A DNA stretch of 64,000 nt from Flavobacteriales bacterium (GTDB lineage Bacteria; Bacteroidota; Bacteroidia; Flavobacteriales_F; PHOS-HE28), in NCBI GenBank assembly GCA_016715895.1, contig JADJXH010000004.1, forward strand, positions 1,302,001 to 1,366,000, in the 5' to 3' direction. The position numbers and the translations under genes were made by a program. Below are positions 53,266-62,037 of the stretch, piece by piece. A model generated the notes under the pieces. That model worked only from the letters and a program-made list of their open reading frames with translations. It was not told the DNA's origin and searched no databases. Every line of letters starts with the position of its first letter. Position 1 is the stretch's first letter.

Positions 53266-53571
53266 TCAGACCTTGATCTCCACGTCCACGCCGCTGGGGA
53301 GCTCCAGTTTCATCAGGGCATCGATCGTCTTGCTGGACGAACTGTAGATGTCCATCAGGCGCTTGTAGCTGCAGAGCTGGAACTGTTCACGGGCCTTCTT
53401 GTTGACGTGCGGGCTGCGCAGCACGGTGAAGATGCGCTTATGGGTGGGCAGAGGGATGGGACCGCTCACCACGGCGCCCGTGCTCTTCACGGTCTTCACG
53501 ATCTTCTCGGCGCTCTTGTCGACGAGGTTGTGATCGTAGGACCTCAGCTTGATGCGGATCTTTTGGGTCAT
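53266..53571 (-). CDS. rpsJ: 30S ribosomal protein S10
   Basis: The product is 101 residues: MTQKIRIKLRSYDHNLVDKS, then VVSGPIPLPTHKRIFTVLRS. Besides its ribosomal role it pairs with NusB in antitermination. The ATG at 53571 was chosen by family alignment; upstream codons overlap fusA spacing. It follows fusA by 13 bases. Confidence 0.98.
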   Translation of the reverse strand: MTQKIRIKLRSYDHNLVDKSAEKIVKTVKSTGAVVSGPIPLPTHKRIFTVLRSPHVNKKAREQFQLCSYKRLMDIYSSSSKTIDALMKLELPSGVDVEIKV

Positions 53572-53584
53572 CGCAGTTGGGGGG

Positions 53585-55690
53585 TCAGGCGGACACTTTG
53601 CCACGCACCTTGGCCAGCACGGCCTCGGCGACGTTGTTGGGGGCTTGCTGATAGTGGCTGAACTCCATCGTGCTGCTGGCGCGGCCGGAGCTCAGGGTGC
53701 GAAGGCTGGTGACGTAGCCGAACATCTCGCTCAGGGGCACCTTGCCCTTGATGGCCTTGGCGCCGGAGCGGTCCTCCATGCCCTCGATGGTGCCGCGGCG
53801 ACGGTTGAGGTCACCCACGATATCGCCCATGTTCTCCTCGGGCGTCACCACCTCGATCTTCATGATGGGCTCCATCAGCACGGGCTTGCACTTGGGCACG
53901 GCCTCGCGGAAGGCGCTCTTGGCGCAGATCTCGAAGCTCAGCGCGTCGGAGTCCACGTTGTGGAACGAACCGTCGTACAGCGTCACCTTCAGGCTCTCCA
54001 TGGGGTAGCCGGCGAGCACGCCGTTCTGCAGGCTGGCCTTGAATCCCTTTTCCACGGCGGGGATGAACTCCTTGGGGATCGAGCCGCCCTTGATCTCGTC
54101 GATGAACTCCAGCCCGCTCTTCTCCTGATCGGTCTGGGGCTCGATGCGCACGTGGATGTCCGCGAACTTTCCGCGGCCGCCGGTCTGCTTCTTGTAGACC
54201 TCGCGGTGCTCCACGGAGCCGCTGATGGCCTCCTTGTACTTCACCTGGGGGGCGCCCTGATTGCACTCGACCTTGAACTCGCGCTTCATGCGGTCCACGA
54301 TGATCTCCAGGTGCAGCTCGCCCATGCCGCTGATCACGGTCTGACCGGTCTCGTCGTCGGTGTGAACGCGGAAGGTGGGGTCCTCCTCGGCCAGCTTGTA
54401 CAGGGCGGTCCCCATCTTGTCCATATCGGCCTGGCTCTTGGGCTCCACGGCGATGCCGATCACAGGCTCCGGGAAGCTCATGCTCTCCAGCACGATCGGG
54501 TTGCTCTCATCGCACAGGGTGTCGCCGGTGCGGATGTCCTTGAAGCCGACCGCCGCGCCGATGTCGCCCGCTTCGATCACTTCCACGGGGTTCTGCTTGT
54601 TGGCGTGCATCTGGAAGATGCGGCTGATGCGCTCCTTGTTGCCGGTGCGCATGTTCTTGACATAGCTGCCGGCGGGCACCGCGCCGCTGTAGCAGCGGAA
54701 GAAGGCCAGTCGGCCCACGTAGGGGTCGGTGGCGATCTTGAAGGCCAGGCTGGCCATGGGCTCCTTGGCGTCAGGGCGCCGCACGAGCTCCTCTCCCGTC
54801 TCCGGGTTGGTGCCGGTGACGGCGGCGATGTCCATCGGGCTGGGCAGGTAGGCCATCACGGCGTCGAGCATGGTCTGAACGCCCTTGTTCTTGAAGGCGC
54901 TTCCACAGAGCACCGGAGTGATGCTCATGTTGATGGTGCTGATGCGCACCGCGTTCATGATCTCGGCCTCGGTGAGGCTGTCCGGGTCGGCGAAGTACTT
55001 CTCCATCAGCTTGTCGTCGCTTTCGGCGACGGCCTCGATGAGCTTGTCACGCCACTCCTTCACCGTGTCGACGAGGTCGGCGGGAATGGGCACCTCGCTC
55101 CAGGTCATGCCCTGGTCGGCCTCGTTCCACACCATGCCACGGTTGTTGATCAGGTCCACCACCCCTTTGAAGTCCGCCTCGGCCCCGATGGGCACCTGCA
55201 GGGGAACGGGGTTGGCTCCGAGGCGCTCGCGGATCTGCTTCACGACGTTGAAGAAGTCCGCACCGCTCCGGTCCATCTTGTTGACGAAGGCCAGACGGGG
55301 CACCTGGTACTTGTTGGCCTGGCGCCACACGGTCTCGCTCTGGGGCTCCACGCCGCCCACGGCGCAGAAGAGGGCCACGGCACCGTCGAGCACGCGCAGG
55401 CTGCGCTCCACCTCCACGGTGAAGTCCACGTGGCCCGGGGTGTCGATCAGGTTGATCTTGTACTTCTCGCCGCGGTAGTTCCAGCTGGTGGTGGTGGCGG
55501 CGCTGGTGATGGTGATGCCGCGCTCCTGTTCCTGCTCCATCCAGTCCATGGTGGCGGCCCCGTCATGCACCTCGCCGATCTTGTGGACCAGGCCGGTGTA
55601 GTACAGGATGCGCTCGGACGTGGTGGTCTTGCCGGCATCGATGTGCGCCATGATGCCGATGTTGCGCGTGTATTTGAGGTCGCGGGCCAT
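53585..55690 (-). CDS. fusA: Elongation factor G
   Basis: The product is 701 residues. The GTPase elements are G1 AHIDAGKTTTSERIL, G2 RGITITSAATT, G3 DTPGHVDFTVEVERSLRVLD and G4 NKMDRSGADF. Domains II to V follow, ending in HYQQAPNNVAEAVLAKVRG. It drives translocation of tRNA and mRNA. It is placed between rpsG and rpsJ, joining the str and S10 clusters. Confidence 0.98.
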   Translation of the reverse strand: MARDLKYTRNIGIMAHIDAGKTTTSERILYYTGLVHKIGEVHDGAATMDWMEQEQERGITITSAATTTSWNYRGEKYKINLIDTPGHVDFTVEVERSLRVLDGAVALFCAVGGVEPQSETVWRQANKYQVPRLAFVNKMDRSGADFFNVVKQIRERLGANPVPLQVPIGAEADFKGVVDLINNRGMVWNEADQGMTWSEVPIPADLVDTVKEWRDKLIEAVAESDDKLMEKYFADPDSLTEAEIMNAVRISTINMSITPVLCGSAFKNKGVQTMLDAVMAYLPSPMDIAAVTGTNPETGEELVRRPDAKEPMASLAFKIATDPYVGRLAFFRCYSGAVPAGSYVKNMRTGNKERISRIFQMHANKQNPVEVIEAGDIGAAVGFKDIRTGDTLCDESNPIVLESMSFPEPVIGIAVEPKSQADMDKMGTALYKLAEEDPTFRVHTDDETGQTVISGMGELHLEIIVDRMKREFKVECNQGAPQVKYKEAISGSVEHREVYKKQTGGRGKFADIHVRIEPQTDQEKSGLEFIDEIKGGSIPKEFIPAVEKGFKASLQNGVLAGYPMESLKVTLYDGSFHNVDSDALSFEICAKSAFREAVPKCKPVLMEPIMKIEVVTPEENMGDIVGDLNRRRGTIEGMEDRSGAKAIKGKVPLSEMFGYVTSLRTLSSGRASSTMEFSHYQQAPNNVAEAVLAKVRGKVSA

Positions 55691-55708
55691 GTGGCTGTGC
55701 TCGTTGGC

Positions 55709-56179
55709 TTAGAAGCGGAAGTGGCTGAAGGCCTTGTTCGCTTCGGCCATTTTGTGGACTTCTTCTTTCTTTTTGAACGCGGCGCCCTCCTCCTTGCTGG
55801 CCGCGAGGATCTCGTTGGCGAGCTTCTGGGCCATGCTGCGCTCATTGCGGCCGCGGCTGTAGCCGATCAGCCATTTCATGGCGAGGCTGCGCTTGCGGTC
55901 GTCGCGCACCGGCTGCGGGATCTGGAAGTTGGCACCGCCCACGCGGCGTGTGCGCACCTCGACCTGGGGGGTCACGTTCTGCAGGGCCTTGCGCCACACC
56001 TCCAAGCCGTCCTCTCCGCTCTTCTCACCCACGATGTCGATCGCGTTGTAGAAGATGTCGAAGGCCTTGTTCTTCTTCCCCGAGTACATCAGGTTGTTCA
56101 CGAACTTGGTCACCAGCACATCGCCGAACTTGGGGTCGGGCAGGGTGGTGACGTACCGATTGGTCGTGGTCTTGCGCAT
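55709..56179 (-). CDS. rpsG: 30S ribosomal protein S7
   Basis: The product is 156 residues: PDPKFGDVLVTKFVNNLMYS, then VEVRTRRVGGANFQIPQPVR. It initiates assembly of the 30S head and touches E-site tRNA. Located 6 bases after rpsL. Confidence 0.98.
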   Translation of the reverse strand: MRKTTTNRYVTTLPDPKFGDVLVTKFVNNLMYSGKKNKAFDIFYNAIDIVGEKSGEDGLEVWRKALQNVTPQVEVRTRRVGGANFQIPQPVRDDRKRSLAMKWLIGYSRGRNERSMAQKLANEILAASKEEGAAFKKKEEVHKMAEANKAFSHFRF

Positions 56180-56185
56180 GACAGC

Positions 56186-56584
56186 TTACTTCTTGGCGGC
56201 GGGCTTGGCGCCGGGCTTGGGACGTTTGGTGCCGTACTTGGAGCGGCGCTGGTTGCGGCCCTCCACGCCGGCCGTGTCGAGCACGCCGCGTACGATGTGG
56301 TACTTCACACCCGGGAGGTCCTTCACACGTCCGCCCCGCACCAGCACGATGCTGTGCTCCTGCAGGTTGTGGCCTTCACCGCCGATGTAGGCGATGACCT
56401 CATACCCGTTCACCAAGCGCACCTTGGCCACCTTTCGGAGGGCCGAATTGGGCTTCTTCGGGGTGGTGGTGTACACCTTGGTGCAGACGCCGCGGCGCTG
56501 CGGGCAACTGGTCAGTGCGACCGACTTGCTCTTGTACTGCGCCTTTTCGCGCCCCTTGCGGATGAGCTGCTGGATGGTAGGCAT
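56186..56584 (-). CDS. rpsL: 30S ribosomal protein S12
   Basis: The product is 132 residues: MPTIQQLIRKGREKAQYKSK, then KKPNSALRKVAKVRLVNGYE and VRGGRVKDLPGVKYHIVRG. It controls decoding accuracy; the Lys residues linked to streptomycin response are the wild-type ones (TTPKKPNS and GRVKDLPG). It is the first gene of the cluster, about 55 bases after the predicted transcription start. Confidence 0.98.
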   Translation of the reverse strand: MPTIQQLIRKGREKAQYKSKSVALTSCPQRRGVCTKVYTTTPKKPNSALRKVAKVRLVNGYEVIAYIGGEGHNLQEHSIVLVRGGRVKDLPGVKYHIVRGVLDTAGVEGRNQRRSKYGTKRPKPGAKPAAKK

Positions 56585-56616
56585 CGGCTCGTTTTCTCTT
56601 GTCTTTCAGTCGTTTC

Positions 56617-56631
56617 CGCCCAGTTTGGGCG
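56617..56631 (-). promoter_or_regulatory. Small hairpin in rpsL leader
   Basis: CGCCCA-GTT-TGGGCG forms a 6-base stem 33 bases before the rpsL start codon. The rest of the leader is A-rich on the coding strand, the usual translation-favouring context in this phylum. Confidence 0.4.
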
Positions 56632-56645
56632 CGAAAAACGGGCTG

Positions 56646-56675
56646 CAAAGGTAGATATCCCGGCCTTTCAACCAA
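56646..56675 (-). promoter_or_regulatory. Full Bacteroidota promoter for the rpsL-rplQ ribosomal cluster
   Basis: On the minus strand TTG (56675-56673), exactly 19 bases, then TACCTTTG (56653-56646): a complete match to TTG-N19-TAnnTTTG. Transcription should start near 56640. Confidence 0.85.
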
Positions 56676-56861
56676 CTCCTGTTGAAGGAATTTTCCGCAC
56701 GGGACCCGCATTGGTGCCCGTCACAGGCCCGCGACCCATCGGGTGGATAGTGTGTAACTGTCAGAAAAACAGGGTTTTGTGTATGGCCAGCGCCGGGCTG
56801 GTCCTTCTCTTCCCGAGGCCCGCGCTTCGGTCGTCGGCCGGTGCCGTTCGTTGTGCGCGTT

Positions 56862-56869
56862 TACCTTTG
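56862..56869 (+). promoter_or_regulatory. -7 box next to Fic-family gene start
   Basis: TACCTTTG exactly matches TAnnTTTG but ends one base before the first ATG at 56871. If it is used, transcription starts inside or after that codon and translation must begin further downstream. Confidence 0.4.
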
Positions 56870-56870
56870 T

Positions 56871-57860
56871 ATGGTATCAAATGATCTTATCGTGATCTCA
56901 TCCGCGTACACCTTCTACACCTTCCACAGCCGGATGTTGAACCTGCTGACGACCATCCATCACCGGCTGGGCGAAGTGCAGGCCCGGCACCTGCACACGC
57001 CGCTTCCCGAGCTGTCCAAGGCCTACCGGGTCAGCGCCGTGCATGCCATGTTGGGCCTGGAGGGCAGCGTGCTGGACCCGCTTCCCGTGGCGGAGCTGGT
57101 GAGCCGACCGCTGGAAGGTTTGGACCAGTCCGCCTTGGAGGTGGTGAACACCCACCGGGCCTTGGACCTTCTGCCGACGCTGGACCCGCACGCGATCGGC
57201 GACCTCAGGCAGGTGCACGGGGTGCTGATGCATGGCCTGGCCCTCGATGCCGGGCAGTTCCGCACGGGCCCCATGGACGTGCTGTACGGCGATCCCCCGC
57301 CCTTGCGCCGGGCACCGGCGGACGATGTTCCCGTACAGGTGGCGGAGCTGCTGCATATCGTGGAGAACGACGACACCCCTCCGGTGATCGTTAGCTGCAT
57401 GCTGCACTTCGCCCTGGTGTACCTGCGCCCCTTCAGCGCGGGGAACGGTCGCCTGGCGCGGCTGTGGCAGCGTCGCGTGCTCATGCGTCATTGGCCCGTG
57501 TTCGCCTACCTGCCCGTGGAGGCCTTCATCCACCGCACGCAGCCGGCCTACTATGCGGCGTTGGAGTATGCGGACCGCCAGGGTGATTGCGGTGGCTTCA
57601 TCGCGTACATGCTGGAGCGCATCGATGAGGCCCTGGCCGAGCTGCTGGCCATGCCCGATCCCGTGCGCGGCGGGTCCGAACGTGTGGCCATATTCCTGCA
57701 ACAGGCGCCCGCGAGGTGGTTCCATCGGAAGGACTACCGGTCGCGGTTCCCCGAGCTCAGCACGGCCACGGCCAGCCGCGATCTGCGCGAAGCGGTGGTC
57801 CAAGGGCGTTTGGTGCGGAACGGCGACGGCCGCAACGCCCGCTACAGGGAGGCCGGTTGA
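56871..57860 (+). CDS. Fic/DOC-family protein with substituted catalytic histidine
   Basis: The product is 329 residues from ATG 56871. The Fic core is clear: SCMLHFALVYLRPF then SAGNGRLARLWQ, where the canonical motif is HPFxxGNGRxxR. The catalytic His is Arg186 (codon CGC at 57426-57428, one base from CAC); the nucleotide-binding GNGR and following Arg are kept. An upstream HAMLGLEGSVL resembles the auto-inhibitory helix (Glu-Gly kept, Ser/Thr position replaced by Met). A C-terminal winged-helix-like part follows (STATASRDLREAVVQGRLVR). Fic enzymes usually AMPylate proteins; here that activity is predicted lost or changed. No antitoxin partner is nearby. The start is uncertain: GTG 56892 or ATG 56934 would fit the promoter position better. 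Confidence 0.85.
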   Translation: MVSNDLIVISSAYTFYTFHSRMLNLLTTIHHRLGEVQARHLHTPLPELSKAYRVSAVHAMLGLEGSVLDPLPVAELVSRPLEGLDQSALEVVNTHRALDLLPTLDPHAIGDLRQVHGVLMHGLALDAGQFRTGPMDVLYGDPPPLRRAPADDVPVQVAELLHIVENDDTPPVIVSCMLHFALVYLRPFSAGNGRLARLWQRRVLMRHWPVFAYLPVEAFIHRTQPAYYAALEYADRQGDCGGFIAYMLERIDEALAELLAMPDPVRGGSERVAIFLQQAPARWFHRKDYRSRFPELSTATASRDLREAVVQGRLVRNGDGRNARYREAG

Positions 57861-57866
57861 CCGGCA

Positions 57867-60296
57867 TCACCGCACGATCATGCAGCGTCCGACCCCGCGT
57901 TCAAGCCCCTGCGGTCCCACGACGGACACCTGAACGGTCTGTGCCGGCAGATCCTCCACGGAGATGTGGGTGAGCGTTTGCACGAGGGCGGCTTCACGGA
58001 GGAGGCGACCGGCCTGGTCGCGCAGCCGTACCACAGTTCCGCGGGGCGGATCGCCGGGCCAGGCGATCGTCAGCTGCTCCGAGGTGGGATCCGGCCAGGT
58101 CCGCACGCCCGGCATGTCAGGCATCGGCGGCAGACCCACCGCGCTGGTCCGACGCGCCAGGGTGTAGTCACCGGGCTGCAGGCCGTCGGCCTCGATGCGC
58201 CCGGTGCGGTCCGTGGGGCTGTTCAGGGTGGTCCGTGTCTGCTGCGGCCAGGGGCTCCAGGGGAAGTGGGCGTTCGGTCGGTGCAGCAGCAGCAAGCTAT
58301 CCTCGTGGAAAGGCAGTCCGGGCAGGTCTTCCATCAAGCCCACATCCAAACCGCCGGCGCTGCTGGCCCGGCCGTCGTAGTTGATGCGGGCGCGGATCTG
58401 CGTGCCGGTGGGAAAGCTGCCATGCACGCGCCACCACCGGTCCGGCGAGAGCATGTAGAGGAAGGGAGGGTCCGTCCATGCATCGGCCGCGGTCCAGTAT
58501 TGCTCCACCCGCAACGGGGTGGGGGTGGGGATGCTCTGGGCGATGAGCATCACATCGGCCTGCTGGAGGTTCACCGTGCCTGGCGCGTTCAGCGTGTCCT
58601 CCACGGCGGTGACGGCCTGGCTGATGCGGTCGTCCGCGTTGAGCAGGACGTCCATCGGCGCGAAAGGCGCGTCCACGGTGAAGGTGGTCTGCGCGCCGCC
58701 CAAGGGTACGGGATCGCCCGGGCTCCAGCGATCGCCCGTCGCGCTCACGAAGGTCACTGACATGGGCACATCGGTATAGAGGTGTTGCGCGGCCCTGAGC
58801 TTCTGCTCGACATGCACAATGGTGCTGAACACACCGCCCTGGGGCACCACGGTGAAGGAGTCCACTTCGAAGCCGGCCCATCCGGGTTGCAGGATCCAGT
58901 CGTCAAAATAGGCCGTGAGGTCCTGCCCGGTGGCGGCGGAGAGGTGGTCGCGCAACTGCGTCGTGGTCACGGGCTGGAAGGCATAGGTGTCCAGGAAGCT
59001 CGTGAGCCCGCTGCAGAAGGCCGCATCGCCGAGGTAGCTGCGGAGCGTGTGCAGCACGTCGGCGCCCTTGTTGTAGCTGTGCTCGCCGTAGGTCCACTCC
59101 TGCGGCACCTCCGAAAGGGCGTAGTGTTCGCCACCGTCCTCCCAATGACAGCGGCGTAACATGGCGTAGTGGTTGGCGCGCACGGTGTTCCGGTAGCGTC
59201 CCGTCCCATGCACCGCTTCCAGGAAGAGGTAGCTGAGGTATTCGGCGAAGCCTTCGTTGATGTACATCTCCTCGGCCCGTGCGCAGGTGACCAGGTCGCC
59301 GAACCATTGGTGGGCCAGTTCATGGGCCATGGTGGCCTCGTATTGTGTGGAGCCGTCGGCGATGAAGTCGGGGTAAGTGATGTTGGTGCTGTGCTCCATG
59401 GCACCGCGGCTGGCCAGGTGATAGCCGATCCGGTTCCATCGGTAGGCGCCGAAGCAGCTCTCGAACCGATCGAAGGCATCCTGAAGGTGCACGAAGGATG
59501 CACGGAGCTGGGCGGTGTCCGCGGGGAGGGCCACGAGGTCAACCGGAACGGTGTCACCGTCGATGCTCGTGAAGGCCAGGTGGACATTGCGGTAGTTGCC
59601 GGCGGCCACCGAGGCCAGGTAGCTCGGGATCGGCTCCAGCAGTTCCCATTCGGTGAGGAGGGTGTCCCCGCCGAGCGGGGTGGTGCCCAGCAGGCGGCCG
59701 TTGCACCATGCGCTTCGGGGCCCGTTGGTGGTGATGTGGAAGCTGAAGGAGGAGCGCTCCACGAAGTTGTCGAAGCAAGGGAACCAGCTGCGGCCGTAGC
59801 TGTGAGGTTGGCTGGTGAAGGCCACGCCCAGGTTGTAGAGGTATTGGCTCTCCAGATAGAAGCCTCCGAAGTTGCTGGGGTCGGTGGCGGGTTCCCCTTG
59901 GTAGTGCACGGCGACCTCCACTTCATCCCCGGGACCGTAGGGCTGGCCGAGGTCCACGAGCAGGGTGCCGCCGCTGTGGATGAACCCCAGTCCGAGGCCG
60001 TTGGCGTCCAGCACCGAATCGACCGTGAGGTCGATCAGGTCCAGACGGATGGCGTCCACGCCGGGTACGAGCGGAGCGAAGCGCACCACGGTGCGGGCCG
60101 AGATGCGATCGTTCGCCCACGCGGTGAGGTCGAGGTGGATGGCGGTATGGAGGATGTCGATGCTGTCACTGCGCTGATCCTGCAGGCCGCTGCGGTGCGG
60201 GGGGGCGTCACCCGTTCGTTTGGACTCCAGGCAGGTGGTCTGTGCGGTCGCGGCGGAGAGGGCGATGAAGCTGGCGATCAGGGATGGCAGGCGCAT
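57867..60296 (-). CDS. Secreted M1-family zinc metallopeptidase with T9SS sorting domain
   Basis: The product is 809 residues. A signal peptide (MRLPSLIASFIALSAATAQ) is followed by the M1 N-terminal beta domain and the catalytic domain. The zinc site is HELAHQWFGD (His325, His329) with Glu348 in YINEGFAEYL. The substrate-binding GxMEN element reads GAMEH (298-302). A beta-sandwich and helical region follow, and the last 80 or so residues (VRTWPDPTSEQLTIAWPGD and onward) look like a type IX secretion sorting domain. It probably trims peptides at the cell surface. The ATG at 60296 gives a proper signal peptide. A minus -7 box (TAGCTTTG) is at 60367-60374. Confidence 0.88.
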   Translation of the reverse strand: MRLPSLIASFIALSAATAQTTCLESKRTGDAPPHRSGLQDQRSDSIDILHTAIHLDLTAWANDRISARTVVRFAPLVPGVDAIRLDLIDLTVDSVLDANGLGLGFIHSGGTLLVDLGQPYGPGDEVEVAVHYQGEPATDPSNFGGFYLESQYLYNLGVAFTSQPHSYGRSWFPCFDNFVERSSFSFHITTNGPRSAWCNGRLLGTTPLGGDTLLTEWELLEPIPSYLASVAAGNYRNVHLAFTSIDGDTVPVDLVALPADTAQLRASFVHLQDAFDRFESCFGAYRWNRIGYHLASRGAMEHSTNITYPDFIADGSTQYEATMAHELAHQWFGDLVTCARAEEMYINEGFAEYLSYLFLEAVHGTGRYRNTVRANHYAMLRRCHWEDGGEHYALSEVPQEWTYGEHSYNKGADVLHTLRSYLGDAAFCSGLTSFLDTYAFQPVTTTQLRDHLSAATGQDLTAYFDDWILQPGWAGFEVDSFTVVPQGGVFSTIVHVEQKLRAAQHLYTDVPMSVTFVSATGDRWSPGDPVPLGGAQTTFTVDAPFAPMDVLLNADDRISQAVTAVEDTLNAPGTVNLQQADVMLIAQSIPTPTPLRVEQYWTAADAWTDPPFLYMLSPDRWWRVHGSFPTGTQIRARINYDGRASSAGGLDVGLMEDLPGLPFHEDSLLLLHRPNAHFPWSPWPQQTRTTLNSPTDRTGRIEADGLQPGDYTLARRTSAVGLPPMPDMPGVRTWPDPTSEQLTIAWPGDPPRGTVVRLRDQAGRLLREAALVQTLTHISVEDLPAQTVQVSVVGPQGLERGVGRCMIVR

Positions 60297-60366
60297 GGGC
60301 GGGAGGTGCGAACGAAGGGTCGGGCTGGTCTGTTCCATCCTCGGTGCGGGGTCCTTCGTCACCGCC

Positions 60367-60374
60367 CAAAGCTA
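60367..60374 (-). promoter_or_regulatory. -7 box for M1 peptidase
   Basis: The plus-strand CAAAGCTA is TAGCTTTG on the minus strand, an exact TAnnTTTG match 70 bases before the start. It pairs with a divergent box at 60425-60432. Confidence 0.45.
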
Positions 60375-60424
60375 ACCGGGCGAAAGCGGACGTTCACATG
60401 ACCGATGGAGGCTGACGGGATCCC

Positions 60425-60432
60425 TACATTTG
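60425..60432 (+). promoter_or_regulatory. -7 box for helical-repeat protein
   Basis: TACATTTG exactly matches TAnnTTTG and lies 28 bases before the ATG at 60461. Confidence 0.5.
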
Positions 60433-60460
60433 AGAATCAGCCTTGTGATCCCACGGACGC

Positions 60461-62005
60461 ATGAAGCCAAGCACCGAACTGCACGACCTTGTCCGTTCGC
60501 TCACCAAGAGCGAGAAGCGCTTCTTCAAGCTGCACAGCACAATGCAGGCCGGCGACAAGAATTACCTGCGGATCTTCGATGCGGTGGACAAGCAGCGCAT
60601 CTACGATGAGGATGCGCTCAAGCGGCAGTTCGCCAAGGAGACCTTCATCCGGCATTTCCCCTCGGAGAAGAACCATCTGTACAAGCTGATCCTGAAGGCC
60701 CTCCGTGCCTATCACGCGGAGAGCACCATCAGCGGGATCCTGAAGCAGGAGATCAAGAACATCGAGATCCTGTACGACAAGGCGCTCTACAAGGAGTGCA
60801 ACAAGCTGCTGCACCGGGCCAAGCGGATCGCGCGGGAGAACGAGAAGTTCTACTACCTCTTCGAGCTGCTCAACTGGGAGAAGATGCTGCTGGAGGAGGC
60901 CTATGAGAGCGGGGAGTTCACCAAGGACCTGGATGCGCTCATCGCCGAGGAGAGCGAGGTGCTGGAGAAGCTGCGGAACCTGGCGGCGTACCACATCCTG
61001 TACAGCAAGATCAACTACGTGTTCCGGAGCGGTGGGTATGTGCGCAGCGAGGAGGAGCACGCCATGGTGGAGGAGATCGCCCAGCATCCCTTGATCGTGG
61101 GGAAGAACACGGCACTGAGCCATCGCGCGGCCACGATCTGCTACTACACACAGGGGTTCTGTGCCTGGGCCAAGCGCGATTGGCGCACGAGCCTGACGAA
61201 GTTCATGCGGGTGAAGGAGATCCTGGACCGGGAGAAGGCCCTGCGTGCCGACCTCGCCAAGCGATACATCCGCACCCTGCACTACATCATCAACGCGCAG
61301 ATCGAGCTTGGTGAGTTCAAGGGTGCACGGGAGCACATCAAGCTCATGCGGGCCATGACGGACGAACCGGCCTTCGGGGGCATCCAGATCGCCGTGCAGG
61401 TCTTCAACGCCAGCTACCTGAGCGAACTGCGGTTGCTGGACCGGATGGGCGAACATGACAAGGCGCTGGAACTGGTTCCGGCCGTGCTGTCGGGCCTTGA
61501 GGAGGAGGGGCCGAGGCTGCACAAGGAGCAGGAGCTGGAGTTCTGGTGGGCCCTGAGCTGCGCGTATTTCGGCGCCGGCGAGATGAACAAGGCGCTGTTC
61601 TGGCTGAACAAGTTGCTGAACGACACCGAACCCACCCTTCGCCAGGACCTGTTCACCTACGCGCGGCTGTTCAACCTGGTGGTGCACTATGAGCTGGGGA
61701 ATTTCGACCTGCTCGAGTACATCGTTCGCAGCACGCACCGGTTCCTCAGCAAGCGACAGCGCGCGAACGAGACGGAGACCGTCCTGATCGACCACGTGAA
61801 GCGGCTGGCGCGCGCCACGCAGCCGGGGGCCCGGCGTGATCTTCACCGGAGCCTGCACGAGCGGCTCAGCGAACTGATGGAGGACCCGCAGGAGCGACTG
61901 GCCCTGAACTACTTCGATTTCATGGCCTGGAGCCTGTCCAAGGTGGAGGGCATCACGTACAGCGAGGCGGTGCGGCGGGGAAAGCGAACGGAGGTCCGGG
62001 CCTGA
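60461..62005 (+). CDS. Hypothetical helical-repeat (TPR-like) protein, 514 aa
   Basis: No named family was recognised. The product has no signal peptide and begins MKPSTELHDLVRSLTKSEKR, then FFKLHSTMQAGDKNYLRIFD. The rest is a long run of amphipathic helices with TPR-like spacing (for example KALFWLNKLLNDTEPTLRQD). It is Lys/Glu/Leu-rich and probably a cytoplasmic scaffold. Similar proteins appear widely conserved in Flavobacteriales, but I cannot give a role. It is convergent with the histidine kinase (32 bases) and divergent from the M1 peptidase. Confidence 0.75.
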   Translation: MKPSTELHDLVRSLTKSEKRFFKLHSTMQAGDKNYLRIFDAVDKQRIYDEDALKRQFAKETFIRHFPSEKNHLYKLILKALRAYHAESTISGILKQEIKNIEILYDKALYKECNKLLHRAKRIARENEKFYYLFELLNWEKMLLEEAYESGEFTKDLDALIAEESEVLEKLRNLAAYHILYSKINYVFRSGGYVRSEEEHAMVEEIAQHPLIVGKNTALSHRAATICYYTQGFCAWAKRDWRTSLTKFMRVKEILDREKALRADLAKRYIRTLHYIINAQIELGEFKGAREHIKLMRAMTDEPAFGGIQIAVQVFNASYLSELRLLDRMGEHDKALELVPAVLSGLEEEGPRLHKEQELEFWWALSCAYFGAGEMNKALFWLNKLLNDTEPTLRQDLFTYARLFNLVVHYELGNFDLLEYIVRSTHRFLSKRQRANETETVLIDHVKRLARATQPGARRDLHRSLHERLSELMEDPQERLALNYFDFMAWSLSKVEGITYSEAVRRGKRTEVRA

Positions 62006-62037
62006 CCGCAGCGCGGACGTGCATCGGTCCGCACGGT

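Noticed and set aside
53549..56884. 1111-codon plus-strand open frame over fusA, rpsG and rpsL
   Set aside because: Antisense shadow of conserved ribosomal genes, no recognisable domain.
56871..57860. Fic toxin-antitoxin module
   Set aside because: No small antitoxin gene lies next to it and the catalytic His is missing, so a toxin role is not supported.
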